A stretch of 64,000 nucleotides of DNA, taken from Herbaspirillum autotrophicum. Lineage in GTDB: Bacteria > Pseudomonadota > Gammaproteobacteria > Burkholderiales > Burkholderiaceae_D. The notes beneath the pieces were generated by a model. The model did not search any database and had not been told where the DNA came from. It saw nothing but the letters and a program-made list of their open reading frames with translations. Positions 8,947 to 17,531 of the stretch are shown one piece after another; position 1 is the first letter of the stretch; each line of letters opens with the position of its first letter. Location of the stretch: positions 62,001-126,000 of the forward strand of contig NZ_LFLS01000001.1 in assembly GCF_001189915.1 (NCBI RefSeq). The letters are read 5' to 3'. A program made the position numbers and the translations under genes.

Positions 8947-9975
8947 ATGAAGGACTTAGCGAGATTTTCTGGGAAGGCGCCTGAAAAGGCCCCGAGTGCC
9001 GCGCCGGCCCAATCGACATCAGGTTCACCGCAAGTCCAGATGGTTACGATTTCGGAAGAAGAAGCCGGTCAGCGCATCGACAACTTCCTGCTGCGGGTAT
9101 GCAAAGGCGTGCCAAAAAGCCATGTTTACCGGATCCTGCGATCCGGTGAGGTGCGCGTCAACAAGGGCCGCATCGATCAGACCTACCGGCTTGAAGCCGG
9201 TGACGTGCTGCGCATTCCGCCGGTGCGGATCGCCGAACGGCAGGCACCGGCCGCGCCCGGTGCCGAATTCAAGATATTGCTCGAAGACAGCTGTCTGCTG
9301 GTCATCGACAAGCCGGCGGGCGTTGCCGTGCATGGCGGGTCCGGTGTCAGCTATGGCGTGATCGAGCAATTGCGGGCGTCGCGCCCGGATGCCAGGTTCC
9401 TGGAGCTGGTACACCGGCTGGACCGGGATACTTCCGGGGTGTTGCTGCTGGCCAAGAAGCGTTCGGCGCTGACCAACCTGCATGAACAGATGCGTGACGG
9501 CGTCACCGACAAGCGCTATCTGACCCTGATTCACGGCGACTGGCAAAATGCGCGGCAACATATCAAGTTGCCGCTGCATAAATACAGTACTGCCGACGGC
9601 GAACGCCGGGTGCGGGTACAGGACGACGGCCAGGCCGCGCATACGGTGTTTTCGCTGCTGCGTCGCTATGGCGAATATGCCTTGCTGGAAGCGGAACTGA
9701 AAACCGGTCGCACGCATCAGATCCGGGTCCACTTGTCGGCCAGCGGGTTTCCGATTGTCGGCGACGACAAATATGGTGATTTCACGCTCAACAAGGCGTT
9801 GCAAAAGGCGGAAGGCGAGCGCATCGCCTTCAAGCGCATGTTTTTGCATGCCCAGCAGATCACCTTCACCCACCCCGACAGTGGCAAGAGCGTGACGCTC
9901 AAGGCGGCGTTGCCGCCGGAATGTCAGCGTTTTTTGCAAAGTCTGGAAAAAGTGTCGGCGGCGCAGGGTCAGTAA
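8947..9975 (+). CDS. rluC: Ribosomal large-subunit pseudouridine synthase RluC
   Basis: This 342-residue protein converts specific uridines of 23S rRNA (955, 2504 and 2580 in E. coli numbering) to pseudouridine. An N-terminal S4 RNA-binding domain (about residues 40-100, from QRIDNFLLRVCKGVPKSHVYR) is followed by the RluA-type catalytic domain with HRLDRDTSGVLLLAKKR (about residues 156-172), where the Asp of RLD is catalytic, and GRTHQIRVHL. A Lys/Ala/Pro-rich stretch of about 30 residues precedes the S4 domain. Position opposite rne supports RluC over the related RluD. Confidence 0.94.
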   Translation: MKDLARFSGKAPEKAPSAAPAQSTSGSPQVQMVTISEEEAGQRIDNFLLRVCKGVPKSHVYRILRSGEVRVNKGRIDQTYRLEAGDVLRIPPVRIAERQAPAAPGAEFKILLEDSCLLVIDKPAGVAVHGGSGVSYGVIEQLRASRPDARFLELVHRLDRDTSGVLLLAKKRSALTNLHEQMRDGVTDKRYLTLIHGDWQNARQHIKLPLHKYSTADGERRVRVQDDGQAAHTVFSLLRRYGEYALLEAELKTGRTHQIRVHLSASGFPIVGDDKYGDFTLNKALQKAEGERIAFKRMFLHAQQITFTHPDSGKSVTLKAALPPECQRFLQSLEKVSAAQGQ

Positions 9976-10043
9976 CCCACGGTTGTCTGAATTGCACTGA
10001 TAATGCCGGTAATCAATACCGGCATATTTTATAAAAGAGAAAC

Positions 10044-10703
10044 ATGGCAAGAAAACAATTCGACTTCATTGTCTTCGACTGGGATGGCACGCTGATGGAC
10101 AGCACGTCCACCATTGTCCGCTGCATCCAGGCGGCAGCCCGTGATCTGGGACTGCCGATTCCCGATAAAAGTGCGGCGTCCTATGTGATCGGCCTGGGCT
10201 TGCAGGATGCCTTGCAGGCTGCGATCCCCGATGTCGATCCGAAATACTATCCGCGCATCGTTGAACGTTATCGTCATCACTATCTCGGGCAAGACAAGGA
10301 TCTGACCTTGTTTGATGGCGTGCCGGCGATGCTCGATGATTTGAAGCAACAAGGCTATTTCCTGGCGGTGGCGACCGGCAAGAGCCGGGTCGGGCTCAAC
10401 CGGGCGCTCAACAGCACCGGTTTGCTGTCCCGCTTCGACGCCACGCGTTGTGCCGATGAAACGTTTTCCAAGCCGCATCCGGCCATGTTGCAGGAATTGA
10501 CGCGGGAACTGGGACAAGACCTGTCGCGGACCCTGATGATCGGAGATACTACGCACGATTTGCAGATGGCGATCAATGCCGGCGCCGGCGGCGTCGGCGT
10601 CGAATTCGGCGCCCATCCGGCCGAACAGTTGCGCGCGCTCAATCCGCTGTATTGCGCGGCGTCGATCCGCGATCTGCATCAATGGCTCAACGATAACGCT
10701 TAG
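10044..10703 (+). CDS. HAD-superfamily hydrolase, phosphoglycolate-phosphatase-like
   Basis: The 219-residue cytoplasmic phosphatase has HAD motif I FDWDGTLMD (nucleophile Asp12, acid/base Asp14), motif II in VATGKSR, the Lys of FSKPHPAM, and motif IV GDTTHDLQMA. A helical cap inserted after motif I resembles Gph and PpaX. The substrate cannot be read from sequence. It sits between rluC and a Rieske protein gene, 10 nt upstream of the latter, so the two are probably cotranscribed. Confidence 0.88.
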   Translation: MARKQFDFIVFDWDGTLMDSTSTIVRCIQAAARDLGLPIPDKSAASYVIGLGLQDALQAAIPDVDPKYYPRIVERYRHHYLGQDKDLTLFDGVPAMLDDLKQQGYFLAVATGKSRVGLNRALNSTGLLSRFDATRCADETFSKPHPAMLQELTRELGQDLSRTLMIGDTTHDLQMAINAGAGGVGVEFGAHPAEQLRALNPLYCAASIRDLHQWLNDNA

Positions 10704-10713
10704 GAGCACGAAC

Positions 10714-11097
10714 ATGGGCGACGCCGCAATTCCTGTCAGCATTCCTGTCTGCAATTCAGGCGACATCGCCGAAGGCGGCAAGGGCAAGCGTTTTGCAGTG
10801 TCGATTCATGGCGCGGATGCGTCCGGTTTTGTGATCCGCTACGGCGGTCAGGTGTACGGCTATCTGAATCGCTGCGCCCATGTGCCGGTCGAACTGGACT
10901 GGGCCGAAGGCGAGTTCTTCGAGTCCAGCGGGCTGTACCTGATGTGCGCCACCCATGGCGCGGTCTATGCACCCGATACCGGCCGGTGCGAAGGCGGTCC
11001 GTGTACCGGCGCGCGTTTGCGCAAGATTGAAGCGTTTGAAAAAGAGGGTCATATTTTCTGGTCGCCGGACGATTATGTGCGGCCGGCACCGGACTAG
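10714..11097 (+). CDS. Rieske [2Fe-2S] domain protein
   Basis: This small 127-residue protein is a stand-alone Rieske domain. The cluster ligands are visible as CAH (Cys54, His56) and CATH (Cys78, His81). It has no membrane anchor, so it is more like the soluble ferredoxin components of dioxygenases, or a stand-alone domain of unknown partner, than the bc1 Rieske subunit. A GGAG lies 9 nt upstream of the ATG. The next gene, an S49 protease, follows after 65 nt. Electron donor and acceptor are unknown. Confidence 0.88.
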   Translation: MGDAAIPVSIPVCNSGDIAEGGKGKRFAVSIHGADASGFVIRYGGQVYGYLNRCAHVPVELDWAEGEFFESSGLYLMCATHGAVYAPDTGRCEGGPCTGARLRKIEAFEKEGHIFWSPDDYVRPAPD

Positions 11098-11162
11098 AAG
11101 AATCAGCAGCACTGCGACCGGGGCAGCGACGACACCGGTATTAACTGTAGAGTGAAAACCAA

Positions 11163-12161
11163 ATGAGCAACCTTGAAAATCAAGATCCACAGCCGCCAAA
11201 AGCGGCCGAGCCGGTAGCCGCGGAACCGCGCGGCTGGGAACGTGATGTGCTGGAAAAACTGGCACTGTTTGCGGTAAAGGAGCAGCGTGCACGGCGTCGC
11301 TGGAGCATCTTTTTCAAGATTGCCGGTCTGGTGGTATTTGCCTTTGTGATCTGGTCGGCATTCAATTACACCAAGTCCGAAAGCGAACCGGTCGGGACCC
11401 ATACCGCGCTGATCGAAATCAACGGCACCATCGAAGCCGAAGGTCGCGGTTCTGCCGGTGCCGTGATTCCGGCGCTCGACAAGGCCTTCGCTGCCGCCGA
11501 TTCGGTCGGTGTGATCCTCAAGATCAACAGCCCCGGCGGCAGCCCCGTGCAGGCCGGCATGATCAATGACGAAATCACCCGTCTGCGCAAGGAATATCCG
11601 AAAAAACCGATCTATGTCGTGGTCGAGGAAATGTGCGCATCGGGTGGTTATTACATCGCGGTCGCGGCTGACAAGATTTACGTCAACAAGGCCAGCATCA
11701 TCGGCTCGATCGGGGTGCTGATGGATGGCTTCGGTTTCACCGGTCTGATGGACAAGGTCGGCGTCGAACGGCGTTTGCTGACGGCAGGTGAGAACAAGGG
11801 TTTCCTGGATCCGTTCAGCCCGCAAAATCCGAAGCAAAAAGAATACGCATTGCAAATGCTGGGTGAAATTCATCAGCAATTCATTGACGTCGTCCGCAAA
11901 GGTCGCGGCGAACGCCTGAAAGAAACGCCGGATACATTCTCCGGTTTGTTCTGGCCCGGTTCCAAGGCGGTTGAGATGGGTCTGGCCGATGGCTTCGGCA
12001 CGGTCGACAGCGTTGCCCGCGATGTGCTCAAGGCCGAAGATCTGGTTGACTACACCCAGACCGAAGGCTTGCCGGAACGTGTGCTGAAGAAATTCGGCGT
12101 GGCGGTCGGCAGCGGCGTGGCCAAATCGATGCTCAACAGCAACGTGCTGCAATTGCGCTGA
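11163..12161 (+). CDS. S49-family signal peptide peptidase, short SppA type
   Basis: A 332-residue membrane-bound serine protease of the half-length SppA class (E. coli SppA is a double-length fusion). Residues 48-66 form a single membrane anchor. The catalytic Ser160 is in CASGGYY and the general-base Lys212 in GENKGFLDPF, which matches the Ser/Lys dyad of the family. LKINSPGGSPVQ is the oxyanion-hole region. It degrades signal peptides left in the membrane after secretion. Downstream of the Rieske gene on the same strand. Confidence 0.92.
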   Translation: MSNLENQDPQPPKAAEPVAAEPRGWERDVLEKLALFAVKEQRARRRWSIFFKIAGLVVFAFVIWSAFNYTKSESEPVGTHTALIEINGTIEAEGRGSAGAVIPALDKAFAAADSVGVILKINSPGGSPVQAGMINDEITRLRKEYPKKPIYVVVEEMCASGGYYIAVAADKIYVNKASIIGSIGVLMDGFGFTGLMDKVGVERRLLTAGENKGFLDPFSPQNPKQKEYALQMLGEIHQQFIDVVRKGRGERLKETPDTFSGLFWPGSKAVEMGLADGFGTVDSVARDVLKAEDLVDYTQTEGLPERVLKKFGVAVGSGVAKSMLNSNVLQLR

Positions 12162-12223
12162 TCGCAGATTGATCGGATTGGTGGCGCCGGCCGCTTGGCG
12201 GCCAGTGCCGGCGGGGAGGGAAT

Positions 12224-13021
12224 ATGCGTTTGCAACGGATACTGCTGTTGATGACGTTCTGGCTCTGCGCCGCAGTTCAGGCGCAAATACGTGAACAAGT
12301 CGTAGACATCCCGACCCGCGACGGCGTTATGCAACGCTTCATTTATCTGACGCCGCCGCAACCGGTGGCGACCGTGATCCTGTTTGCCGGCGGTCAGGGC
12401 GGTTTGCAGATTTTTCCCAATGGCAGCATGGGGCGCGGCGAGGGTAATTTCCTGGTGCGTGCGCGTCGCTTGTTTGCCGACAGCGGTCTGGCGGTAGCAG
12501 TCGTCGATGCCCCTTCAGACCATCAGACGCCACCGTTTCTCGGTGGCTTTCGTCAAACTCCCGAACATGTGCGCGACATTCAGGCCGTGATGGCCTGGTT
12601 GCGGACGCAGGCGGCCATTCCGTTGTGGCTGGTCGGCACCAGCCGTGGCACGCAGTCGGCAGCGTTCATTGCCACCCGGTTGCCAGTTGATAAAGGTGGT
12701 CCCGACGGTCTGGTGCTGACCTCGACCATTTTGCGCGACAACAGTGGTCGCGCCGTGCCGCAGATGGAATTGCAGGATATTCGCATTCCGGTGCTGGTAG
12801 TGCATCACGAACAAGATGGCTGCAAGTTGTGTCCGTTCGGCGAGGTGCCGGCCTTGCTGAACAAACTGGGCGCGGCTGCGCGCAAGGAAGTTATCAGCTT
12901 CAGCGGCGGCCTGAATCAGGGCGATCCTTGCGAAGCCAAGGCCTATCACGGTTATAACGGGATTGAGCCGGCCGTGGTGAAAAGCATTGCCGACTGGATC
13001 AAGGCCGTTCCCAAGTCTTGA
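12224..13021 (+). CDS. Secreted alpha/beta hydrolase of unknown substrate
   Basis: A 265-residue protein with a signal peptide ending near AAVQAQ (residue about 21), so it probably acts in the periplasm. The alpha/beta-hydrolase nucleophile elbow GTSRG holds Ser140, and a late DGC/HGYNGIE segment carries the likely catalytic His. It lacks the cap of lipases. Conserved Cys pairs (CKLCPFG and a later Cys in DPCEAK) may form a disulfide. The GGAGGG just upstream of the ATG supports the start. No functional partner is evident nearby. Confidence 0.78.
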   Translation: MRLQRILLLMTFWLCAAVQAQIREQVVDIPTRDGVMQRFIYLTPPQPVATVILFAGGQGGLQIFPNGSMGRGEGNFLVRARRLFADSGLAVAVVDAPSDHQTPPFLGGFRQTPEHVRDIQAVMAWLRTQAAIPLWLVGTSRGTQSAAFIATRLPVDKGGPDGLVLTSTILRDNSGRAVPQMELQDIRIPVLVVHHEQDGCKLCPFGEVPALLNKLGAAARKEVISFSGGLNQGDPCEAKAYHGYNGIEPAVVKSIADWIKAVPKS

Positions 13022-13039
13022 TCCGGTGCGCGCCGAGGT

Positions 13040-13792
13040 TCAGCCGGCCAGCAACAGAAATACGCTGGGCTTCTTGTGAAAATCAGGCGCTTTGCCAGCG
13101 GCAATCTCGCTCTTCCATTTGGCAGCGCTTTGCGTCTTGACCGCTTCACTGGGCAGGGTCAGGTCGGTCGCCACGCAGATCAGTGTGCCGGGCTGGCAGG
13201 TGTTGCTCAAGGCTTCCAGCATGGCGCCGTTGCGATACGGTGTTTCGATTAGCAACTGGGTCTGCTTTTCTTGTCGCGAACGATCTTCCAATGCCTTGAT
13301 GCGCTTCATGCGTTGCGCCGCATCGGTCGGCAGATAACCATTGAAGGCAAAGCTCTGTCCATTCAGGCCGCTGCTCATGATGGCCAGCAGCAGCGAGGAG
13401 GGGCCGACCAGCGGCCGCACCTGAATGCCGTGTTGATGCGCCAGACGCACCAGATTGGCGCCCGGATCGGCCACCGCCGGCACCCCGGCCTCTGAAATCA
13501 GCCCGGCATCAAAACCTGCCAGCAGCGGGGCCAGCAAGCCTGGCAGTGCGGCGGCATCGGTATTCACATTCAATTCGCTGATGTTGATTTCCTGCAATGG
13601 CCGGGCCAGCGGATGGGTAGTGTTGATCAGCTTCAGAAACGCGCGCGTGGTCTTGGCGTTTTCGGCAATGAAGTACTCCAGCCGCGCGGCCTGCGCCTGT
13701 ACGGCGGCGGGCAGGATGGCCGTCAGCGTTTCAGGGGTGGTGCTGTCGGCCGGGCCGAGCGTGTTGGGGACAAGATAAAGAATACCTGGCAT
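13040..13792 (-). CDS. SAM-dependent methyltransferase, RsmI-like tetrapyrrole-methylase fold
   Basis: The 250-residue product has the fold seen in RsmI, which 2'-O-methylates C1402 of 16S rRNA. Landmarks are LYLVPNTLG at the N-terminus, ISEAGVPAVADPG (about residues 105-117) and VGPSSLLLAIMSSGLNG, which form the SAM pocket. It is shorter than E. coli RsmI and lacks the C-terminal extension. It matches a second RsmI-related group common in betaproteobacteria whose target is not established. The start at MPGILYL (13792) is preferred to an upstream ATG at 13873 because homology begins there. Confidence 0.82.
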   Translation of the reverse strand: MPGILYLVPNTLGPADSTTPETLTAILPAAVQAQAARLEYFIAENAKTTRAFLKLINTTHPLARPLQEINISELNVNTDAAALPGLLAPLLAGFDAGLISEAGVPAVADPGANLVRLAHQHGIQVRPLVGPSSLLLAIMSSGLNGQSFAFNGYLPTDAAQRMKRIKALEDRSRQEKQTQLLIETPYRNGAMLEALSNTCQPGTLICVATDLTLPSEAVKTQSAAKWKSEIAAGKAPDFHKKPSVFLLLAG

Positions 13793-13910
13793 GGCGAAAT
13801 AGATAAAATAGGGACTGGCGCCATTATCGGTGATAAATGCGGCGGCATTGCGCCTGTTTTGCACCCCGGACAATGTCTGATAACGGTCTGGAAAGCAGTT
13901 TGTAGTATGG

Positions 13911-13928
13911 ATGTCATCAAACTGTCAT
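13911..13928 (+). promoter_or_regulatory. Pho box upstream of ppx
   Basis: Two 7-bp direct repeats ATGTCAT and CTGTCAT are separated by 4 bp (CAAA), the spacing and sequence of the PhoB consensus (CTGTCAT-N4-CTGTCAT). A -10-like TATTGT begins 10 bp further on (13939-13944), the usual place in PhoB-activated promoters that lack a good -35. Confidence 0.7.
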
Positions 13929-14067
13929 GCCAGAGGATTATTGTGACGTTGTGAAGACACGGAAAAGCGTAAATAATTTGCGTATTTCGACGCTGGCTGC
14001 TTGTGCGCCGCGTGTCGCGCGCAGGTATCGTTGCGTTGCCCTGTTATACCCCATCGAGAGGGATTGA

Positions 14068-15525
14068 ATGTTTGCAGCAGTAGATCTGGGTTCCAATAGT
14101 TTTCGTTTGCATGTCGGCAAACACGAAGGTGATGCGATTCGCGTCATCAAAAGTGCGCGCGACCCCATCCGTCTGGCTGCCGGGCTGGACAAGAATGGCA
14201 ATTTGAGCGAGCAGGCAATTGCCACTGCCGTCGAATCGCTGGGCCGCTTTCGCGCCATCTTGCGCGATTACCATCTGGATGCGGTACGCGTGGTGGCGAC
14301 CAATACCTTGCGCGTGGCCAAGAACGCACAGGCATTTTTACCGGCGGCGGAACGCGCCATCGGTTATCCGGTGGAAATCATTTCCGGTGAAGAAGAAGGG
14401 CGTCTGATCTATATGGGCGTGGCCGGCGCGCTGGCCTTGCCCGATGAAGAACGGCTGGTGATCGACATCGGCGGCGGTTCATCGGAAGTGATTCTGGGAC
14501 GCGGCAGCGACATCCGCCGGGTCGAGTCGTTCGGCATTGGCACCGTCAATCAAAGTCTGGCTTTCTTCGGTGATGGTCGTATCGACGCCGCGTCCTTCGA
14601 GCGCGCGATCCTGTCGGCGCGTTCGCATGTGGAAGATGGCGCCATTCCATTTGGCGCCGGCAACTGGACCAGCGCTTACGGTTCTTCCGGTACCATGCGC
14701 GCGATTGCCGAAACCATTGCGCGCAATCGCATGGGCGATGGCCGGGTAACGCCGCAGAGCGTGGAAGAATTGAAGCAGCGACTGATCGCTTTCGGTCACG
14801 TCAGCCGCATTGAACTGGCGGGCATGAAGCCGGACCGGGCGGCCGTGATCATGGGGGGGCTGGCAGTGCTGATCGGCTTGATGCAAGAATTGAATATTGA
14901 AGTCATCAGTCCGGTGGAAGCCGGGTTGCGGCTGGGCGTGATGTGGGACTTGCAATTGCGCGCCACCCAGCGCGACCGTCGCGAGCAATCGGTTGATGAT
15001 TACAGTCGCCGGGTACATATCGACAGCTTGCGCGCGCGCCAGGTGGCCGATACCGCATTGGGATTTTTCCAATTGCTGCGACCGGCCAATCAAGCCTATG
15101 CGCAATATCTGAACTGGAGCGCGCTGCTGCATGAAGCCGGTCTGATCGTGTCGCAAAGCAGCTATCACAAGCATTCCTCGTATCTGATTGCGAATGCCGA
15201 CTTACCCGGTTTTACCACGCGCGAACAGCGCGTGATGAGCGCCATGATTCTGGGGCAGAAGGGCAACTTGCGCAAAATCGGCGAAGCCCTGACCGATGCC
15301 GACTTTGCCAAGGCGGTGCTGGCGTTGCGGCTGGCAGTGATGTTCATGCACTCGCACATTACGCTCGATCTGGACCAGATTCGGGTCAAGATGAAAAGCC
15401 GTATCGAACTCGAAATCAAGCGCGACTGGATCAGCCATCACCCGACCGTGTCTTACTGGATGCAGAAGGAACAGGAGTGGTGGAGCGCGGCTGGTGTCGA
15501 GTTCACCATTCGCATCAACGGCTAA
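14068..15525 (+). CDS. ppx: Exopolyphosphatase
   Basis: This 485-residue Ppx/GppA protein removes terminal phosphates from inorganic polyphosphate. The actin-like ATPase-fold loops are AAVDLGSNSFRLHVG (residues 3-17) and LVIDIGGGSSEVILG (about residues 130-144), with the catalytic Glu region ISGEEEGRLIYMG between them. A C-terminal HD-like helical domain starts near residue 310 (LRARQVADTAL... and LLHEAGLIVSQSSYHKHSSYLI). No ppk gene is adjacent. The upstream Pho box (13911-13928) predicts induction when phosphate is short, leaving an untranslated leader of roughly 120 nt. Confidence 0.94.
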   Translation: MFAAVDLGSNSFRLHVGKHEGDAIRVIKSARDPIRLAAGLDKNGNLSEQAIATAVESLGRFRAILRDYHLDAVRVVATNTLRVAKNAQAFLPAAERAIGYPVEIISGEEEGRLIYMGVAGALALPDEERLVIDIGGGSSEVILGRGSDIRRVESFGIGTVNQSLAFFGDGRIDAASFERAILSARSHVEDGAIPFGAGNWTSAYGSSGTMRAIAETIARNRMGDGRVTPQSVEELKQRLIAFGHVSRIELAGMKPDRAAVIMGGLAVLIGLMQELNIEVISPVEAGLRLGVMWDLQLRATQRDRREQSVDDYSRRVHIDSLRARQVADTALGFFQLLRPANQAYAQYLNWSALLHEAGLIVSQSSYHKHSSYLIANADLPGFTTREQRVMSAMILGQKGNLRKIGEALTDADFAKAVLALRLAVMFMHSHITLDLDQIRVKMKSRIELEIKRDWISHHPTVSYWMQKEQEWWSAAGVEFTIRING

Positions 15526-15528
15526 GCA

Positions 15529-16350
15529 TCAGCGGCTGATCGCATCCCGGGTGTGGATGGCGCTTGCTTCCTGCGTCATCCAGTCGGAAAAACTGTGCAG
15601 TCGCCGGATGAACCCGGCGACTGCCGCATCCGGATTTTTCGCCTGTCTCAGGAAGAAATCGATCTCGGTTTTCAAGTGCGGGTAAGTCCCGGCAAATTGC
15701 AGCGCATATTCTTCCAATTCCTGCGGCCAGCCACGATCGTCATCGGTACGCAGCACATTGGTGGAGCGGATCAGTTTTCTGGATGCTTCCCGCTGCAGTC
15801 GCCGGATTGTCGCCAGTGCAGTGGTCTCGCCGGTCTCACTGATATCAGCGAGTCGTTCGGCATAGTTGTCGAGTGCCGCCGCGAAGTCGCCATTCACTGC
15901 CAGCGCAATCGCGCGCGATGGCTGCAAGCGTTCAAAGCGGGTCGACAGATCATTGCCCCACAAACAGCGGCAATGATGCTTCAGCCAATAGCCCCAACTG
16001 AACCGGTGCGCCGGCAACAGTACCCCGGCACGACTGCCGATATCAAAGTCGATCTTCACTACTTCCGGATGTCGTTGCTCCAGCGCCTGTCGTATGGTGT
16101 CGAGTTGTTCCTTGTCGGCTGACAAGGGCGGATGGTGCAGCACCAGGCTCAGATCCAGATCGGATTGTCCCGCGCGGGCCTTGCCGCTGGCAATGCTGCC
16201 GTAGAGGTAGATGCCGTCCAGCAGATCTGCTGCCTGCGCACTGAGCGTGTTGCAGGCATCGTCAATCAATGCGGCAAATTCAGGTTGAGCCGGCGCCTGC
16301 GGCGGCAGCAGGATGAAACCATCGGCATCGACTCCATCAGGCGTTGGCAT
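15529..16350 (-). CDS. Nucleotidyltransferase-domain protein
   Basis: A 273-residue cytoplasmic protein. The N-terminal part carries the minimal nucleotidyltransferase motif YGSIASGKARAGQSDLDLSL, where the GS and the DxD ligate nucleotide and metal, and a third acidic residue in VVKIDFDIG. The C-terminal half is helical, in the style of aminoglycoside adenylyltransferase-like proteins. The target is unknown. The start at 16350 (MPTPDGVDADGF) is a better fit than the ATG at 16437. It is convergent with ppx, only 3 nt apart. Confidence 0.75.
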   Translation of the reverse strand: MPTPDGVDADGFILLPPQAPAQPEFAALIDDACNTLSAQAADLLDGIYLYGSIASGKARAGQSDLDLSLVLHHPPLSADKEQLDTIRQALEQRHPEVVKIDFDIGSRAGVLLPAHRFSWGYWLKHHCRCLWGNDLSTRFERLQPSRAIALAVNGDFAAALDNYAERLADISETGETTALATIRRLQREASRKLIRSTNVLRTDDDRGWPQELEEYALQFAGTYPHLKTEIDFFLRQAKNPDAAVAGFIRRLHSFSDWMTQEASAIHTRDAISR

Positions 16351-16489
16351 AAAGAAGCGGGTTATCCGGGGAAAACCGTCACTGTAGCAGCTTGATCCCG
16401 GTTTGCCAGGGCTGATGCCGGTTCCGGCAATTGCCAATCTCGTCTAGTATGTGCATAAAAGTCATTCCAGAAAATACGGAGATGCTGCA

Positions 16490-17401
16490 ATGCGACGAAA
16501 AATTCCCTCGACCCAGGCCATGGCGGTGTTTGAATCGGCTGCCCGGCACCAGAGTTTTACCAAGGCGGCCGAGGAAATGGCGGTAACCCAAAGCGCGGTG
16601 TGCCGGCAGATCGGCGGTCTGGAAGAGTTTCTCGGCCTGAAGCTGTTCCGTCGTACACGGCGTGGCGTGACGCTGACCGATGTCGGTCTCGGTTACAGCA
16701 AGCAAGTCAGCCTGCGGCTCGATGAAATCGAACGCGATGCACTGCAAGTGATGTCTGCCAATGGCCACGGTGAAACACTGGAGCTGGGCGTCATGCCGAC
16801 CTTTGCCACCAAGTGGCTGTTGCCGCGGCTGCAATCGTTTCTCGATGCGCATCCGGGCGTGACAGTCAATCTGACGCCTCGGGTGCGGCCCTTTCTGTTC
16901 GATGAAACCCGGCTGGACGCCACGCTGTATGCCGGCGTCGCCAGTTGGCCCGGCACCGAAGGCATCTTCCTGATGCGCGAAAGCATGGTAGCGGTCGGCA
17001 GTCCGCAACTGATCGCGCCGCGCAAGACGGTTTCGGCCACGCAACTGTTGCGCCAGACTTTGCTGCAACAAACCACGCGCCCCTATGTCTGGCGGCAGTG
17101 GCTGGCGTCGCAGGGAATACAGGCCGAGAATGACCTGGTGGGACCGCAATTCGAATTGTTTTCGATGCTGACCGAAGCCGCCATTCTTGGCATGGGGGTG
17201 GCCCTGATCCCGCGCTTTTTGATTGAAGATGAATTGCGGCGCGGCTTGCTGACGGTGCTGGTGGAGCATGAATACCTGAGCGCGCAATCGTATTACCTGA
17301 TTTATCCGGAGGGCAAGTCCGAGCGGCCGTTGCTGCGTGCGTTTCAACGCTGGTTGCAAGCGCAGGCCGACACCTGTGGCACACCGTCCGCGCCGGGCTG
17401 A
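16490..17401 (+). CDS. LysR-type transcriptional regulator, GcvA-like
   Basis: A 303-residue regulator. The winged-helix DNA-binding domain spans residues 1-62 (MAVFESAARHQSFTKAAEEM, then AVCRQIGGLEEFLGLKLFRR), and the effector-binding domain follows from about residue 90. The N-terminal half is typical of the GcvA/AmpR-like group. It lies just upstream of and in the same direction as the glutaryl-CoA dehydrogenase gene, so regulating that operon is the natural inference. GGAG lies 8 nt before the ATG. Confidence 0.88.
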   Translation: MRRKIPSTQAMAVFESAARHQSFTKAAEEMAVTQSAVCRQIGGLEEFLGLKLFRRTRRGVTLTDVGLGYSKQVSLRLDEIERDALQVMSANGHGETLELGVMPTFATKWLLPRLQSFLDAHPGVTVNLTPRVRPFLFDETRLDATLYAGVASWPGTEGIFLMRESMVAVGSPQLIAPRKTVSATQLLRQTLLQQTTRPYVWRQWLASQGIQAENDLVGPQFELFSMLTEAAILGMGVALIPRFLIEDELRRGLLTVLVEHEYLSAQSYYLIYPEGKSERPLLRAFQRWLQAQADTCGTPSAPG

Positions 17402-17433
17402 TATCAACAAGTGCGTTTTTCGCACAGATCAAT

Positions 17434-17454
17434 GCAAACAAGTCGTTTGTTTGC
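17434..17454. promoter_or_regulatory. Dyad upstream of the glutaryl-CoA dehydrogenase gene
   Basis: GCAAACAA and TTGTTTGC form perfect 8-bp arms around 5 bp, 78 nt before the gcdH start and 33 nt after the lysR stop. It could be the operator of the LysR protein or the hairpin of a weak lysR terminator, since T-rich sequence follows. Confidence 0.4.
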
Positions 17455-17531
17455 TTTCGTACTAGTCTTTATATTTCCTGCAACGGCGCGTGTTTGCGCC
17501 AACCCGCTACTACTTAGACCTTGAGGCCGCC

